This document shows, piece by piece, positions 55,451 through 64,000 of a stretch of 64,000 nt of DNA. Made by a program: the position numbers and the translations under genes. Below the pieces are notes generated by a model that saw only the letters and a list, made by a program, of their open reading frames with translations, searched no databases and had not been told where the DNA came from. The stretch's first letter is position 1. Every line of letters begins with the position of its first letter. The stretch comes from Comamonadaceae bacterium 2FH (GTDB taxonomy: Bacteria; Pseudomonadota; Gammaproteobacteria; Burkholderiales; Burkholderiaceae_C): NCBI GenBank assembly GCA_005503335.1, contig SCMQ01000005.1:62001-126000 (forward strand), given 5' to 3'.

Positions 55451-56623
55451 GTGTATTCCAAATCCGTTATCAAAACGCTGGTGGCCGGCGCCTCCCTGCT
55501 GGCCCTGCAGGCTGTTCAGGCCGAAGTGAAGATCGGCTTCTCCGGTCCGCTGTCGGGCCCCGTCGCCGCGGTCGGCCAGGATCAGTACGATGGCTTCATG
55601 TTGGGCATCGAGTCGCTGGGCAAGAAGCTCGGCGGGCAGCCCGTGACCGTGCTGCGCGAGGACGATCAACTCAAGCCCGAGCTGGGCAACCAGATTGCGC
55701 GCAAGTTCATCGACCGCGACAAGGTGGACGCCATCGTCGGCCTGGGATTTTCCAATGTCCTGATGGCCAGTCTGCCTCGCATCGTCGAGTCGGGCACGGT
55801 GGTCATTGCCACCAACGCGGGTCCGTCGCCCATCGCCGGCAGTGGCTGTCTGCCCAATGTGTTCTCCGCAGCCTGGCAGAACGATGGCGCAGCCGAGGCC
55901 ATGGGCAAGTTTGCACAGGACAGTGGCTACAAGCGCGTTTACCTGATGGCCCCCAACTACCAGGCCGGCAAGGACTACATCGCCGGGTTCAAGCGCTACT
56001 ACAAGGGGCAGGTCCTCGACGAGGTGTACACCCAAGTCAACCAACCGGACTACTCTGCCGAAATCGCGCAACTCCAGGCGGCCGGCCCGGATGCTGTGTT
56101 CGTCTTCTATCCTGGAGGCATGGGCGTGAACTTCGTCAAGCAGTTCAGCCAGGCCGGCCTGAGCAAGCGCGTGCCCATGCTGTCGGCCTTCACGGTCGAT
56201 GGAACGACCATGCCGTCCCTGCGCGATGCGGCCGTGGGCACCATCACGGGCGCCATGTGGGATGTCGCGCTCAAGACCCCGGGCAACGCCGAGTTCGTGG
56301 CCAACTTCAGCAAGAAGTACGGTCGCGTGCCGAGCCACTACGCCGCCGTAGGCTACGACACCGCGCGCCTGCTCGACCTGGCTGTGGGTAAGGTCAAGGG
56401 CAACACTTCCGACAAGGCGGCTTTCGCTGCGGCAGTCAAGGCCGCAGGCGCCGAGCTCAAGGCCGTGCGTGGGCCGTTCCGCTTCAACGCCAACAACATG
56501 CCGGTGCAGAATTACTACGCCTTCCAGGTGGCCAAGGAGGGCTCGCAGGTGGTGGTCAAGCAGATCGGCACGCCCTTGCAGGAACACCAGGACGCTTACG
56601 TCTCCCAGTGCAAGCCGAGGTAA
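55451..56623 (+). CDS. branched-chain-type ABC importer, periplasmic binding protein
   Basis: A 390-residue LivK-fold protein with a signal peptide (residues 1-23, ending AVQA). EVKIGFSGPLSGPVAAVGQD, VDAIVGLGFSNVLMASLPRI and SHYAAVGYDTARLL are typical of aromatic-acid binding proteins in this family. GTG 55451 starts it behind AGGAGA. Its place inside the nag operon suggests salicylate or a related aromatic acid as ligand; amino acids are less likely. Confidence 0.87.
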   Translation: MYSKSVIKTLVAGASLLALQAVQAEVKIGFSGPLSGPVAAVGQDQYDGFMLGIESLGKKLGGQPVTVLREDDQLKPELGNQIARKFIDRDKVDAIVGLGFSNVLMASLPRIVESGTVVIATNAGPSPIAGSGCLPNVFSAAWQNDGAAEAMGKFAQDSGYKRVYLMAPNYQAGKDYIAGFKRYYKGQVLDEVYTQVNQPDYSAEIAQLQAAGPDAVFVFYPGGMGVNFVKQFSQAGLSKRVPMLSAFTVDGTTMPSLRDAAVGTITGAMWDVALKTPGNAEFVANFSKKYGRVPSHYAAVGYDTARLLDLAVGKVKGNTSDKAAFAAAVKAAGAELKAVRGPFRFNANNMPVQNYYAFQVAKEGSQVVVKQIGTPLQEHQDAYVSQCKPR

Positions 56624-56626
56624 GAC

Positions 56627-57550
56627 ATGACGGCTTCCCTGCTCATCGCGCAGCTGCTCAACGGCCTGCAGTACGGCGTCATGCTGTTCCTGCTGGCCGC
56701 CGGGCTCACGCTGGTGTTCGGCATCATGAGCTTCGTGAACCTGGCTCACGGCTCGCTGTACATGCTGGGTGCCTATGCGGCCGCCGTGGTCGGTGTGCAC
56801 ACCGAGTCTTTCGCGCTGGGGGTTCTGGCGGCGCTGGCCACCGGCGTGGTGGTCGGCTTGCTGCTGGAATGGGTGGCTGTTTCGCGCCTGTACCGGCGCG
56901 ACCACCTGGACCATGTGCTGGCGACCTTCGGCCTGGTGCTGTTCTTCAACGAGGTGGTGCGAATGGTCTGGGGACCTCAGCCGGTCTTCGTCTCGCTGCC
57001 TGAGGCCCTGTCCGGCACGGTGGAGCTGCTCGGCTTCACCTACCCGACCTACCGTTTCCTGATCATCGTCGTCGGTCTGCTGGTGGCTGCCGGTAGCCAG
57101 TGGCTGATCCACAAGACGCGCGTGGGCATGCTCATCCGCGCCGGCTCGGTGAATCCGCAGATGGTGGGCGCCCTGGGCGTGAACATCCGCTTGCTCAATG
57201 CCATGCTGTTCGCGCTGGGTGCGGCGCTGGCGGCGCTCGCGGGGGCCATGGCAGGCCCCATTCTGTCGGTGCAAAGCGGCATGGGCGAGCCGGTGCTGAT
57301 CACCACGCTGGTGGTCATCGTCATCGGCGGCATCGGCTCGGTGCACGGTGCGCTCTACGCCGGCATCATCGTCGGCCTGGTCGACACGCTGGGCCGCACC
57401 TTCCTGCCGATGCTGATCCGTGAGTTCGCCGACCGGGAAGTGGCCAACGCGGCAGGGCCGGCACTGGCCTCCATGCTGATCTACCTGCTCATGGCGGTGA
57501 TCCTCGCTTGGCGACCACAGGGCCTGTTCCCGGCTCACAAGGGGAAATGA
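56627..57550 (+). CDS. branched-chain-type ABC importer permease (LivH-like)
   Basis: A 307-residue permease with eight or so membrane helices, GLTLVFGIMSFVNLAHGSLY near the N-terminus and the EAA-like IGGIGSVHGALYAGIIVGLV near residue 235. It starts 3 bases after the binding-protein stop and overlaps the next permease by 4 bases. Confidence 0.9.
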   Translation: MTASLLIAQLLNGLQYGVMLFLLAAGLTLVFGIMSFVNLAHGSLYMLGAYAAAVVGVHTESFALGVLAALATGVVVGLLLEWVAVSRLYRRDHLDHVLATFGLVLFFNEVVRMVWGPQPVFVSLPEALSGTVELLGFTYPTYRFLIIVVGLLVAAGSQWLIHKTRVGMLIRAGSVNPQMVGALGVNIRLLNAMLFALGAALAALAGAMAGPILSVQSGMGEPVLITTLVVIVIGGIGSVHGALYAGIIVGLVDTLGRTFLPMLIREFADREVANAAGPALASMLIYLLMAVILAWRPQGLFPAHKGK

Positions 57551-58554
57551 TGAACAAGTTCCTGCGACCGGCGCAACTGCTGCCGGTGATCCTCATGCTC
57601 GTCCTGGCTGCGGTGCCCACGGTGGCTGCAGCCACGAACGACAACTTTCTCGTGGCCTTCGTGGCCCGGGTATTGATCTACGCGATCGCCGCCAGCGCGC
57701 TCAACATCGCGCTGGGTTTCGGTGGGCTCGTCAGCCTGGGTCATGCCCTGTTCATCGGCATCGGCATGTACAGTGTGTCCCTGCCTGCGTACTATGGCAT
57801 CACCTCGGGCTGGGCTCAGTTGGGCATGTGCGTGGTCGCCTGCGTGCTCGTCGGCGGGCTCACCGGGCAGATCAGTCTGCGCACCTCGGGCATCGCCTTC
57901 ATCATGATCACCCTGGCGTTCGCGCAGATGGGTTATTTCGTCATCGTCAGCCTCAAGCAGTACGGCGGCGACGACGGCATGAGCGTCCCCACGCCCAGCG
58001 AGTTCTTCGGATGGCAGCTGGCCACGCCCCAGGACGTGTTCTACGCGGCCTGGCTGTTGCTTGCCTTGTTGGTGTACTGGCTGACGCGGCTGCGCAACTC
58101 GCCCTTTGGCATGACCTTGCGTGGGGGGCGACAGAACGACCGCCGCGTGGCCTCTGTCGGGCTGCCGTTGCAGCGCTACCAGCTCACCGCCTATGTTCTC
58201 TCCGCGGTCTTCTGCGGCATCGCCGGCATGCTGCTGGCGAACCTCAACGCCTATGCGTCGCCGAGCAGCATGTCGTGGATGGTCTCGGGCGAGCTCATCG
58301 TGATGGTGGTGCTTGGCGGCATGGGCACCGTCTTCGGCCCCGTGCTGGGGACGCTGGCCTTTCTCGGCATCGAGGAGGTTCTCAAGGCCTACACCGAGCA
58401 TTGGATGGCCGTATTTGGCCTGGTGATCCTCGCGGTTGCGATGCTGGGCAAGACCGGCATCATCGGCTGGTTCGAGAAGCTGGGGGCGAGCCTGGGCGGT
58501 GCCAAGGAGCGCTCTGCTCGTTCCGCGCTTGCGGCAAGGGGGAGCGCGCAATGA
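57547..58554 (+). CDS. branched-chain-type ABC importer permease (LivM-like)
   Basis: A 335-residue permease with about ten helices; SALNIALGFGGLVSLGHALF and LGGMGTVFGPVLGTLAFLGI are the family patterns. Start at ATG 57547 overlaps the stop of the first permease (ATGATG; ATG 57550 is equally possible). It lacks an attached ATPase domain. Confidence 0.9.
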   Translation: MMNKFLRPAQLLPVILMLVLAAVPTVAAATNDNFLVAFVARVLIYAIAASALNIALGFGGLVSLGHALFIGIGMYSVSLPAYYGITSGWAQLGMCVVACVLVGGLTGQISLRTSGIAFIMITLAFAQMGYFVIVSLKQYGGDDGMSVPTPSEFFGWQLATPQDVFYAAWLLLALLVYWLTRLRNSPFGMTLRGGRQNDRRVASVGLPLQRYQLTAYVLSAVFCGIAGMLLANLNAYASPSSMSWMVSGELIVMVVLGGMGTVFGPVLGTLAFLGIEEVLKAYTEHWMAVFGLVILAVAMLGKTGIIGWFEKLGASLGGAKERSARSALAARGSAQ

Positions 58555-59309
58555 GCAGCTTGTTGCATACCCAGGCGATCACCAAGCGCTACGGCGCCTT
58601 GCTCGTCACCGATGAGGTTTCGCTGGACATCCGGCAAGGTGAGCTCCATGCCATCATCGGCCCCAACGGGGCAGGCAAGACGACGCTGATCAACCAGCTT
58701 TCGGGTGAGCTGCGCTCGGACAGCGGACAGATCCACTTCGCGGGCGAGGACGTCACGGCCCAGGGCATCTATGCCAGGGCGCGGCGGGGTCTGGTGCGCT
58801 CATACCAGATCACTTCGGTCTTCGACGAGTTCACGGTGCGCGAGAATGCTGCGCTGGCCGCCCGCGGGGCGCGCACGCACGCCTTCAGTTTCTGGAAGCC
58901 CCTGCTCGAGGACAAGGCTGCTTTGGCGGCGGCCGACGAAGGCATAGCGGCGGCGGGCCTGGCCTCGCGAGCCAACGTCCTGGCTTCCGAGCTGGGCTAT
59001 GGCGAGCGCCGCCAGCTGGAGCTGGCCATGGCGCTGGCTTCGCGTCCCAAGTTCCTGCTGCTCGATGAGCCGATGGCCGGCATGAGCGTGCAGGAGTCGG
59101 CGGCGGTGGTCGAGCTTCTCAAGTCGCTCAAGCGACGCTACACCATCCTGCTGGTCGAGCACGACATGAATGCCGTCTTTGCCCTGGCCGACCGTATCAG
59201 CGTGCTCGTCTACGGGCGCATCCTCACCACCGGCACGCCCGAGGAGATCCGCGGCAACGAGGAAGTCCGCAGCATCTACCTGGGCGAAGAGGAGGTCGGC
59301 GAAGCATGA
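58551..59309 (+). CDS. branched-chain-type ABC importer ATPase (LivG-like)
   Basis: A 252-residue ATPase. Walker A is GPNGAGKTT, the signature is LGYGERRQLELAMAL, Walker B is FLLLDEP and the H-loop VEHD. LivG-type proteins have the long insertion seen after YQITSVFDEFTVRENAALAA. The start overlaps the permease stop by 4 bases. Confidence 0.92.
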   Translation: MSSLLHTQAITKRYGALLVTDEVSLDIRQGELHAIIGPNGAGKTTLINQLSGELRSDSGQIHFAGEDVTAQGIYARARRGLVRSYQITSVFDEFTVRENAALAARGARTHAFSFWKPLLEDKAALAAADEGIAAAGLASRANVLASELGYGERRQLELAMALASRPKFLLLDEPMAGMSVQESAAVVELLKSLKRRYTILLVEHDMNAVFALADRISVLVYGRILTTGTPEEIRGNEEVRSIYLGEEEVGEA

Positions 59310-60019
59310 AGAACTTCCTGAACGTCAGCGGCCTGAAGGCCGGTTACGGTGCCGCCCAGGTCTTGTTCGGCGTCGATTTCTCGATGAAAGAGGGCGAGGT
59401 AATGACCCTGCTCGGGCGCAACGGCATGGGGCGATCGACCACCATCAAGTGCCTCTTCGGACTGCTCCCGCCCAAGGGCGGGCAGATCGAGTTCGATGGC
59501 AAGGCTGTGGAAGGCTTGGCCTCGTACCAGATTGCCAGGCTGGGTCTGGGCCTGGTGCCCGAGGGACGCCAAGTGTTTCCGAACCTGACGGTGGAGGAGA
59601 ACCTGGTTGCCACCGCCAGGACCAATCCTGCCAGCAAGCTCAAGCCGTGGACGCTTGATCGTGTCTACGGCTTCTTCCCACGCCTGAAAGAGCGTCGCAG
59701 CAACCTGGGCTCCCAGCTGTCGGGGGGCGAGCAGCAGATGTTGGCCATCGGACGGGCGTTGTTGACCAATCCACGGCTGGTGGTCCTCGACGAGGCCACC
59801 GAAGGCCTTGCGCCGCTGATCCGTGCAGAGATCTGGCGCGCCCTGGGCGAGCTCAAGTCCGAAGGGCTGTCGATGATCGTGATCGACAAGAACCTCGGCC
59901 CCCTCATGGACTTGGCTGACCGTCACTTCGTGATGGAGAAGGGCAAGGTCGTTTGGTCCGGCGATTCGGCAGCCCTGCGCGCCGAGCCGCGCATCGTTCA
60001 TGAATATCTGGGCGTCTGA
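59306..60019 (+). CDS. branched-chain-type ABC importer ATPase (LivF-like)
   Basis: A 237-residue ATPase with signature LSGGEQQMLAIGRAL and Walker B LVVLDEA. Walker A reads GRNGMGRST, with Arg where Lys is normal; this Arg form occurs in some LivF lineages and need not mean loss of function. The H-loop region reads VIDKN instead of VEQN. It overlaps the LivG-like gene by 4 bases. A 169-base gap without recognisable features follows. Confidence 0.88.
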   Translation: MKNFLNVSGLKAGYGAAQVLFGVDFSMKEGEVMTLLGRNGMGRSTTIKCLFGLLPPKGGQIEFDGKAVEGLASYQIARLGLGLVPEGRQVFPNLTVEENLVATARTNPASKLKPWTLDRVYGFFPRLKERRSNLGSQLSGGEQQMLAIGRALLTNPRLVVLDEATEGLAPLIRAEIWRALGELKSEGLSMIVIDKNLGPLMDLADRHFVMEKGKVVWSGDSAALRAEPRIVHEYLGV

Positions 60020-60188
60020 GTCGCTGCCAACCGTGATCAACAACATGAAGCAGATGCTCGCGGAGGTGCGAGCAGGAAGAGCGAGGCTCTCAACGACCTG
60101 TTCCGCTCTATCGTTGCCCCCACGCCTGCGCCGTTCGGCCTGGGCGCAGCCTGAACGCACACCGTCACCACCGTTTTAAGGAACCGCC

Positions 60189-61238
60189 ATGACCGACTCC
60201 GATCAACCGCTCGGCCGCCTGGAAGACCTGCCGCAGGACTACCGCGACGAGCTGACGAAACAGAACCTGGTGCCCCTGTGGCCCAGCCTGCGCGGGGTGC
60301 TTCCGCCCAAGGTGCCCACGCGCCAGACGAAGCCGACGTTCTGGTCCTACCAGTCGCTCAAGCCCTTGCTGCTGCAGGCCGGCGAGCTGACGCCGATCGA
60401 GAAGGCCGAGCGCCGCGTGCTGGTGCTGGCCAACCCGGGCCACGGCCTGGAGAAGATGCAGGCCAGCGCCGCGATCTACCTGGGCATGCAGCTGCTGCTG
60501 CCCGGCGAATGGGCGCCCTCGCACCGCCACACACCCAACGCGGTGCGCATGGTCGTCGAAGGCGAAGGCGCCTGGACCACGGTGGACGGCGAGAAATGCC
60601 CGATGAGCCGCGGCGACCTGATCCTCACGCCCACTGGCCTGTGGCACGAGCATGGTCACGACGGCGACCAGCCGGTGGTCTGGCTCGACGTGCTGGACCT
60701 GCCCCTGGTCTACTACATGGAGGCCAGCTATCACATCAACGGCGAGCGCCAGACCCAGGTGCCGGGCCGCGGCGACCGCGCCTACGCACGCGGCGGTGTG
60801 GTGCCCACGCCGGTGTTCGGTCGGTCCGGCAAGCGCTACCCGATGCTGCGCTACCCCTGGGTGGACGCGCGCGCCGCGCTCGAGGCGCTGGCCGAGGACC
60901 AGCCCGACCTGGATGCCGTACAGATCACCTACGTGAACCCCGAGACCGGCGATGACGCCGAGAACATCCTTGGCTTCTACGCGCTGATGCTTCGCCCCGG
61001 CCAGACGCTGCGCCTGCCCGCGCGCTCACCGGCCCAGGTGTTCCATCTGATCGAAGGCGGCGTCGAAGTGCAGGTCTTCGGCAGCTCCTTCACGCTGGCC
61101 GAGGCCGACACCTGCTGCGCGCCCGGCTACGAAGCCGTCACGCTGAGCAACCGCCTGCCTGACCGCCCCTCCTTCATCTTCATCGCCGACGAGTCGCCGT
61201 TGCACCGCAAGCTCGGCGTCTACGAGAACCGGGGCTGA
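60189..61238 (+). CDS. nagI: gentisate 1,2-dioxygenase
   Basis: A 349-residue bicupin that opens the gentisate ring to maleylpyruvate using Fe(II) and O2. The catalytic cupin has HRHTPNAVRMVVEGEG (His112, His114) and LWHEHGHD (His153, His155). The second cupin lies at about 270-340. Length is typical. It begins a new group after the importer, followed by the genes for the next two steps. Confidence 0.93.
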   Translation: MTDSDQPLGRLEDLPQDYRDELTKQNLVPLWPSLRGVLPPKVPTRQTKPTFWSYQSLKPLLLQAGELTPIEKAERRVLVLANPGHGLEKMQASAAIYLGMQLLLPGEWAPSHRHTPNAVRMVVEGEGAWTTVDGEKCPMSRGDLILTPTGLWHEHGHDGDQPVVWLDVLDLPLVYYMEASYHINGERQTQVPGRGDRAYARGGVVPTPVFGRSGKRYPMLRYPWVDARAALEALAEDQPDLDAVQITYVNPETGDDAENILGFYALMLRPGQTLRLPARSPAQVFHLIEGGVEVQVFGSSFTLAEADTCCAPGYEAVTLSNRLPDRPSFIFIADESPLHRKLGVYENRG

Positions 61239-61282
61239 CGCTCCCGGACCCCGCCCCGCCATTGCATCGAGGAATTCTTCTC

Positions 61283-61984
61283 ATGACCACCTACCTCTGG
61301 AATCCGCCCGCCGTTCAATCCCTGCCCGTGCGCGGCAAGGCCGAGCGCCTGCCCGTCAACCGCATCTTCTGCGTCGGCCGCAACTACCACGCGCATGCGG
61401 TCGAGATGGGTCGCCCGGTCGACAAGTCGGTCGAGCGCCCGTTCTATTTCACCAAGTCGCCGCAGACCCTGGTGCAAAGCGGCGCCACCGTGGCCTACCC
61501 ACCCGGCACCACGAACTACCACTTCGAGATGGAGCTCGTGCTCGTGATCGGCAAGCCGGGGTTTCGTGTGCCGGTCGAGCGCGCGCACGAGATCGTTTAC
61601 GGCTACGCCTGCGGCCTGGACATGACGCGGCGCGACCTGCAGCTGGTGGCGCGTGACAAGGGCCGCCCCTGGGACCTGGGAAAGGACGTGGAACAGTCCT
61701 CGGTGTGCAGCGAAATCGTGCCTATGGAGGGCACGGTCATCGACCATGGCGCCATCGAACTGAGCGTCAACGGCCATGTCAAGCAGAGTTCCGACGTGGA
61801 CAAGCTGATCTGGAACATTCGGGAGATCATCGCCGACCTCTCGCTCTTCTATCACCTTGAGCCGGGCGACCTGATCTATACCGGCACGCCCGAGGGCGTT
61901 GGCCCTGTGGTGGCGGGCGACAAGATCACCGGCCGTGTCGAGGGCGTGGGTGAGATCGCGCTGAACGTCGGCCCGGCCGAGTGA
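61283..61984 (+). CDS. nagK: fumarylpyruvate hydrolase
   Basis: A 233-residue FAH-fold hydrolase. Metal ligands lie in FEMELVLVIGKPG and YGYACGLDMTRRDLQ, with the late motif IYTGTPEGVGPV. It splits fumarylpyruvate into fumarate and pyruvate, the last step of the gentisate route. ATG 61283 is preceded by GAGGAATTC; an upstream TTG at 61262 is less likely. Its stop overlaps the next gene by one base. Confidence 0.92.
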   Translation: MTTYLWNPPAVQSLPVRGKAERLPVNRIFCVGRNYHAHAVEMGRPVDKSVERPFYFTKSPQTLVQSGATVAYPPGTTNYHFEMELVLVIGKPGFRVPVERAHEIVYGYACGLDMTRRDLQLVARDKGRPWDLGKDVEQSSVCSEIVPMEGTVIDHGAIELSVNGHVKQSSDVDKLIWNIREIIADLSLFYHLEPGDLIYTGTPEGVGPVVAGDKITGRVEGVGEIALNVGPAE

Positions 61985-62622
61985 TGAAGCTCTACAACTT
62001 CTTTCGCAGCGGCACCTCGCACCGCCTGCGCATTGCGCTCAATCTCAAAGGGCTGGACACGGAGTACGTGGCCGTGGACCTGCGAACCGAACAGCACCTG
62101 CAGGAGGCGTTCAAGGCGGTCAACCCACAGCAGTTGGTGCCCGCGCTGGACACGGGCGAGCAGATTCTGATCCAGTCGCCGGCCATCATCGAGTGGCTGG
62201 AGGAGAAGTACCCCACCCCGGCGCTGCTGCCGACTGCGGCGCTGGAGCGCGCTCACGTGCGGGCTCTGGCGGCCCTCGTGGGCTGCGACATCCATCCGGT
62301 GAACAACCGCCGCATCCTCGAGTACCTGCGCAAGCAGTTCGGCGCCGACGCTGCCGCTGTCGACGCTTGGTGCGGCACCTGGATCAACGCCGGCTTCAGC
62401 GCCTACGAGGCATTGATGGCATCGGCCCCGAAGCGCGGGCGCTTCAGCTTCGGCGACACACCTACGCTGGCCGACGTCTACCTGGTGCCCCAGGTGGAGA
62501 GTGCGCGCCGCTTCAACGTGGACCTCACGCCCTATCCGTTGATTCGCGCGGTGGATGCCGCCTGCGGCGAGCTCGATGCCTTCAGGCGTGCGGCGCCTTC
62601 CGTGCAGCCCGACGCGGCCTGA
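61984..62622 (+). CDS. nagL: maleylpyruvate isomerase, zeta-class GST
   Basis: A 212-residue glutathione-dependent isomerase turning maleylpyruvate into fumarylpyruvate. It begins MKLYNFFRSGTSHRLRIALN, the zeta-class form of the glutathione site, with NPQQLVPAL and IQSPAIIEWLEE completing the thioredoxin-like domain and a helical domain after about residue 85. It overlaps nagK by one base. Confidence 0.93.
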   Translation: MKLYNFFRSGTSHRLRIALNLKGLDTEYVAVDLRTEQHLQEAFKAVNPQQLVPALDTGEQILIQSPAIIEWLEEKYPTPALLPTAALERAHVRALAALVGCDIHPVNNRRILEYLRKQFGADAAAVDAWCGTWINAGFSAYEALMASAPKRGRFSFGDTPTLADVYLVPQVESARRFNVDLTPYPLIRAVDAACGELDAFRRAAPSVQPDAA

Positions 62623-62792
62623 GCCGGCAGCTTTCCCCGCAAGCCTTGGCCCGGCCATCGAGCGATGGCGTCAGGTGCCGGATTCGATCTGGACGCTGCG
62701 CCTTCGGTTGAGCGTCGCACCCGCAGGCGGCCCGGAACCTTGCCCGCATTGCGCCGCGGTCAGCGCTCGACGGCGTTATTGACCCAGTAGGA

Positions 62793-63974
62793 TCAGTGCT
62801 TCAAGTACGCTGCGACGAGTTCAGCCCAGAAGGCCGCGCCCGGCTCGATGATGTCGTCGTTGTAATCGTAGCTGGGGTTATGCACCGTGCAGGCCCCGGG
62901 CGTGCCCGGACCGCCGTTGCCGACGAAGAAATAGCAGCCAGGCACCTCGTTCAGCATGAAGGCAAAGTCTTCGCTGGCGGTTAGCGGCGGGCCGTCGGGG
63001 TCGACGCGTTCAGGGCCGAACAAACGGGTCGCCACGTCGATCGCCAGTTTGGTTTCCCTGGGGGTGTTGACCAGCACGTCGTAGCCATCCCGCCAGTCGA
63101 CAGTGGCCTTTACCCTGTAGCTGGCCGCCTGCAGCTCGACCAGTTCGAAGATGCGCGTCTTGAGCAGCTGGCGCACCTGCGGGTCCAGCGCCCGCACGCT
63201 CAGCTCCAGCCGGGCCTCCTCGGGGATGACGTTGTTGGCCTGGCCCGCATGCAACGCGCCGACCGAGACCACGCCCGACTTCACCGGATCGACGTTCCTG
63301 GCCACGATGGTCTGCAGGGCCATCACGACGGATGCCGCGGCCACCACGGTGTCGACCGACTCGTGCGGCAGGGCGCCGTGCCCACCCACCCCCGTGAGGG
63401 TGATGGTCACGTTATCGCTCGACGCCATGGCCGGCCCGGTCCTGAACTTGAAGCACCCGGTCTCGATGCCCGGTAGGTTGTGCAGGGCATAAACGGCATC
63501 GCAAGGGAATTTCTCGAACAGGCCGTCGGCGAGCATCTGCAGTGCGCCGCCGGCTCCCTCCTCCGCCGGCTGGAAGATCAGATGGAGCGTGCCGTCGAAG
63601 GCAATGTCCTCCGCGATGATCCGGGCCGCCGCCAGCAGCGTAGCCGTATGACCGTCGTGACCGCAGGCGTGCATGCGGCCGGGCGTGCGGCTCCTCCATT
63701 CGGCGGTTCCCATCTCCTGGATGGGCAGGGCATCCATGTCGGCCCGTATGCCCATCGACCGCGTGCCGCTGCCGCGTCGCAGGGTGCCCACCACGCCTGT
63801 CCGCCCCAGGCCGGTGGTGACCTCGTAGCCCCAGTCGCCCAGCTTCTGCGCCACGAGTGCGGCCGTGCGGTGCTCCTCGAACGCGAGCTCGGGGTGGGCG
63901 TGGATGTCCCGACGGATGCGGATGAACTCGCCGATGCGCTCCGACAGCGAATGACCAAGGTAGGTGGCTTCCAT
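62793..63974 (-). CDS. M20-family amidohydrolase, hippurate-hydrolase-like
   Basis: A 393-residue metal-dependent amidohydrolase. Metal ligands are in MHACGHDGHTA, PAEEGAGGA and the late TASEDFAFM; the lid-domain segment GVGGHGALPHESVD is present. Family members cleave N-acyl amino acids such as hippurate or indoleacetyl conjugates. It converges with nagL, 170 bases apart. By position, release of salicylate from salicylurate or of another aryl acid is plausible but unproven. CAGGAGG precedes the ATG at 63974. Confidence 0.85.
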   Translation of the reverse strand: MEATYLGHSLSERIGEFIRIRRDIHAHPELAFEEHRTAALVAQKLGDWGYEVTTGLGRTGVVGTLRRGSGTRSMGIRADMDALPIQEMGTAEWRSRTPGRMHACGHDGHTATLLAAARIIAEDIAFDGTLHLIFQPAEEGAGGALQMLADGLFEKFPCDAVYALHNLPGIETGCFKFRTGPAMASSDNVTITLTGVGGHGALPHESVDTVVAAASVVMALQTIVARNVDPVKSGVVSVGALHAGQANNVIPEEARLELSVRALDPQVRQLLKTRIFELVELQAASYRVKATVDWRDGYDVLVNTPRETKLAIDVATRLFGPERVDPDGPPLTASEDFAFMLNEVPGCYFFVGNGGPGTPGACTVHNPSYDYNDDIIEPGAAFWAELVAAYLKH

Positions 63975-64000
63975 CAGTTCCTCCTGGCTGCCGTCACTGC

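Noticed and set aside
55436-57538. 700-codon minus-strand open frame opposite the importer genes
   Set aside because: Repeated His/Gln/Arg runs and no motifs; the plus strand holds clear binding-protein and permease genes.

Overview
The window looks like a chromosome segment of a high-GC betaproteobacterium, most likely Burkholderiales near the Comamonadaceae. This is inferred from the min locus, the infA/aroG housekeeping genes, the Nag-type aromatic pathway and base composition; no rRNA or tRNA gene was seen that would fix the taxon.

Bases 1 to about 14,400 are mainly core-type genes: a hemerythrin gene with an apparent frameshift, a copper-efflux pair (copA, copZ) with facing CueR-type promoters, a pirin, a Spy-like periplasmic protein, a small membrane-protein pair behind an FNR/ANR-like box, a 5'-truncated UbiM-like monooxygenase, minCDE with an AarF/UbiB-type gene, a small conserved protein, infA, an exported Gly/Ala-rich protein, aroG and a DnaQ-like exonuclease. 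Two inverted, near-identical elements that look like bacterial origin unwinding modules (DnaA box, GC-rich spacer, TAC-trio run, AT-rich tract) flank minCDE-aarF.

From about 14,450 onward the window is a mosaic of catabolic modules whose borders carry transposase remnants (about 16.5, 33.9-34.4 and 41.3 kb) and gene fragments. Module 1 (16.7-33.8 kb) holds pqqABCDE including a 24-codon pqqA, a PQQ-associated ABC transporter and beta-propeller protein, a DUF1097 membrane protein, a cytochrome c, and a PQQ alcohol dehydrogenase with the Asp-x-Asp signature of lanthanide enzymes. It also holds an FMNH2-type (LLM) monooxygenase with its flavin reductase, a sigma-54 activator, an aldehyde dehydrogenase and an accessory ribBA. 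Two sigma-54 promoters with palindromic TGCGACA/TGTCGCA sites at matching distances tie the monooxygenase and aldehyde dehydrogenase genes to one regulon, probably run by the adjacent activator.

Module 2 (34.4-40.9 kb) is an operon of TctC-type binding protein, an unassigned glycoside-hydrolase-like protein, a DenD-like dehydrogenase and a 2-hydroxyacid dehydrogenase, divergent from a lacI-type regulator. The lacI/aldehyde-dehydrogenase end of this module occurs again at 45.5-46.7 kb with reciprocal decay: one copy keeps the regulator, the other keeps the dehydrogenase. Between the copies lie an IS66 remnant, three broken genes and a small DoxX/cyclase/reductase/LysR group.

Module 3 (46.3-64 kb) is an aromatic-acid pathway: aldehyde dehydrogenase, GMC oxidoreductase, a GAF-Fis regulator, nagR, salicylate 5-hydroxylase (nagAa-G-H-Ab), a five-gene branched-chain-type ABC importer, and gentisate ring cleavage (nagI, nagK, nagL), followed by a convergent hippurate-hydrolase-like M20 peptidase. 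Read together, these suggest conversion of a salicyl or related aryl alcohol, aldehyde or amide through salicylate and gentisate to fumarate and pyruvate. The entry substrates are inference.
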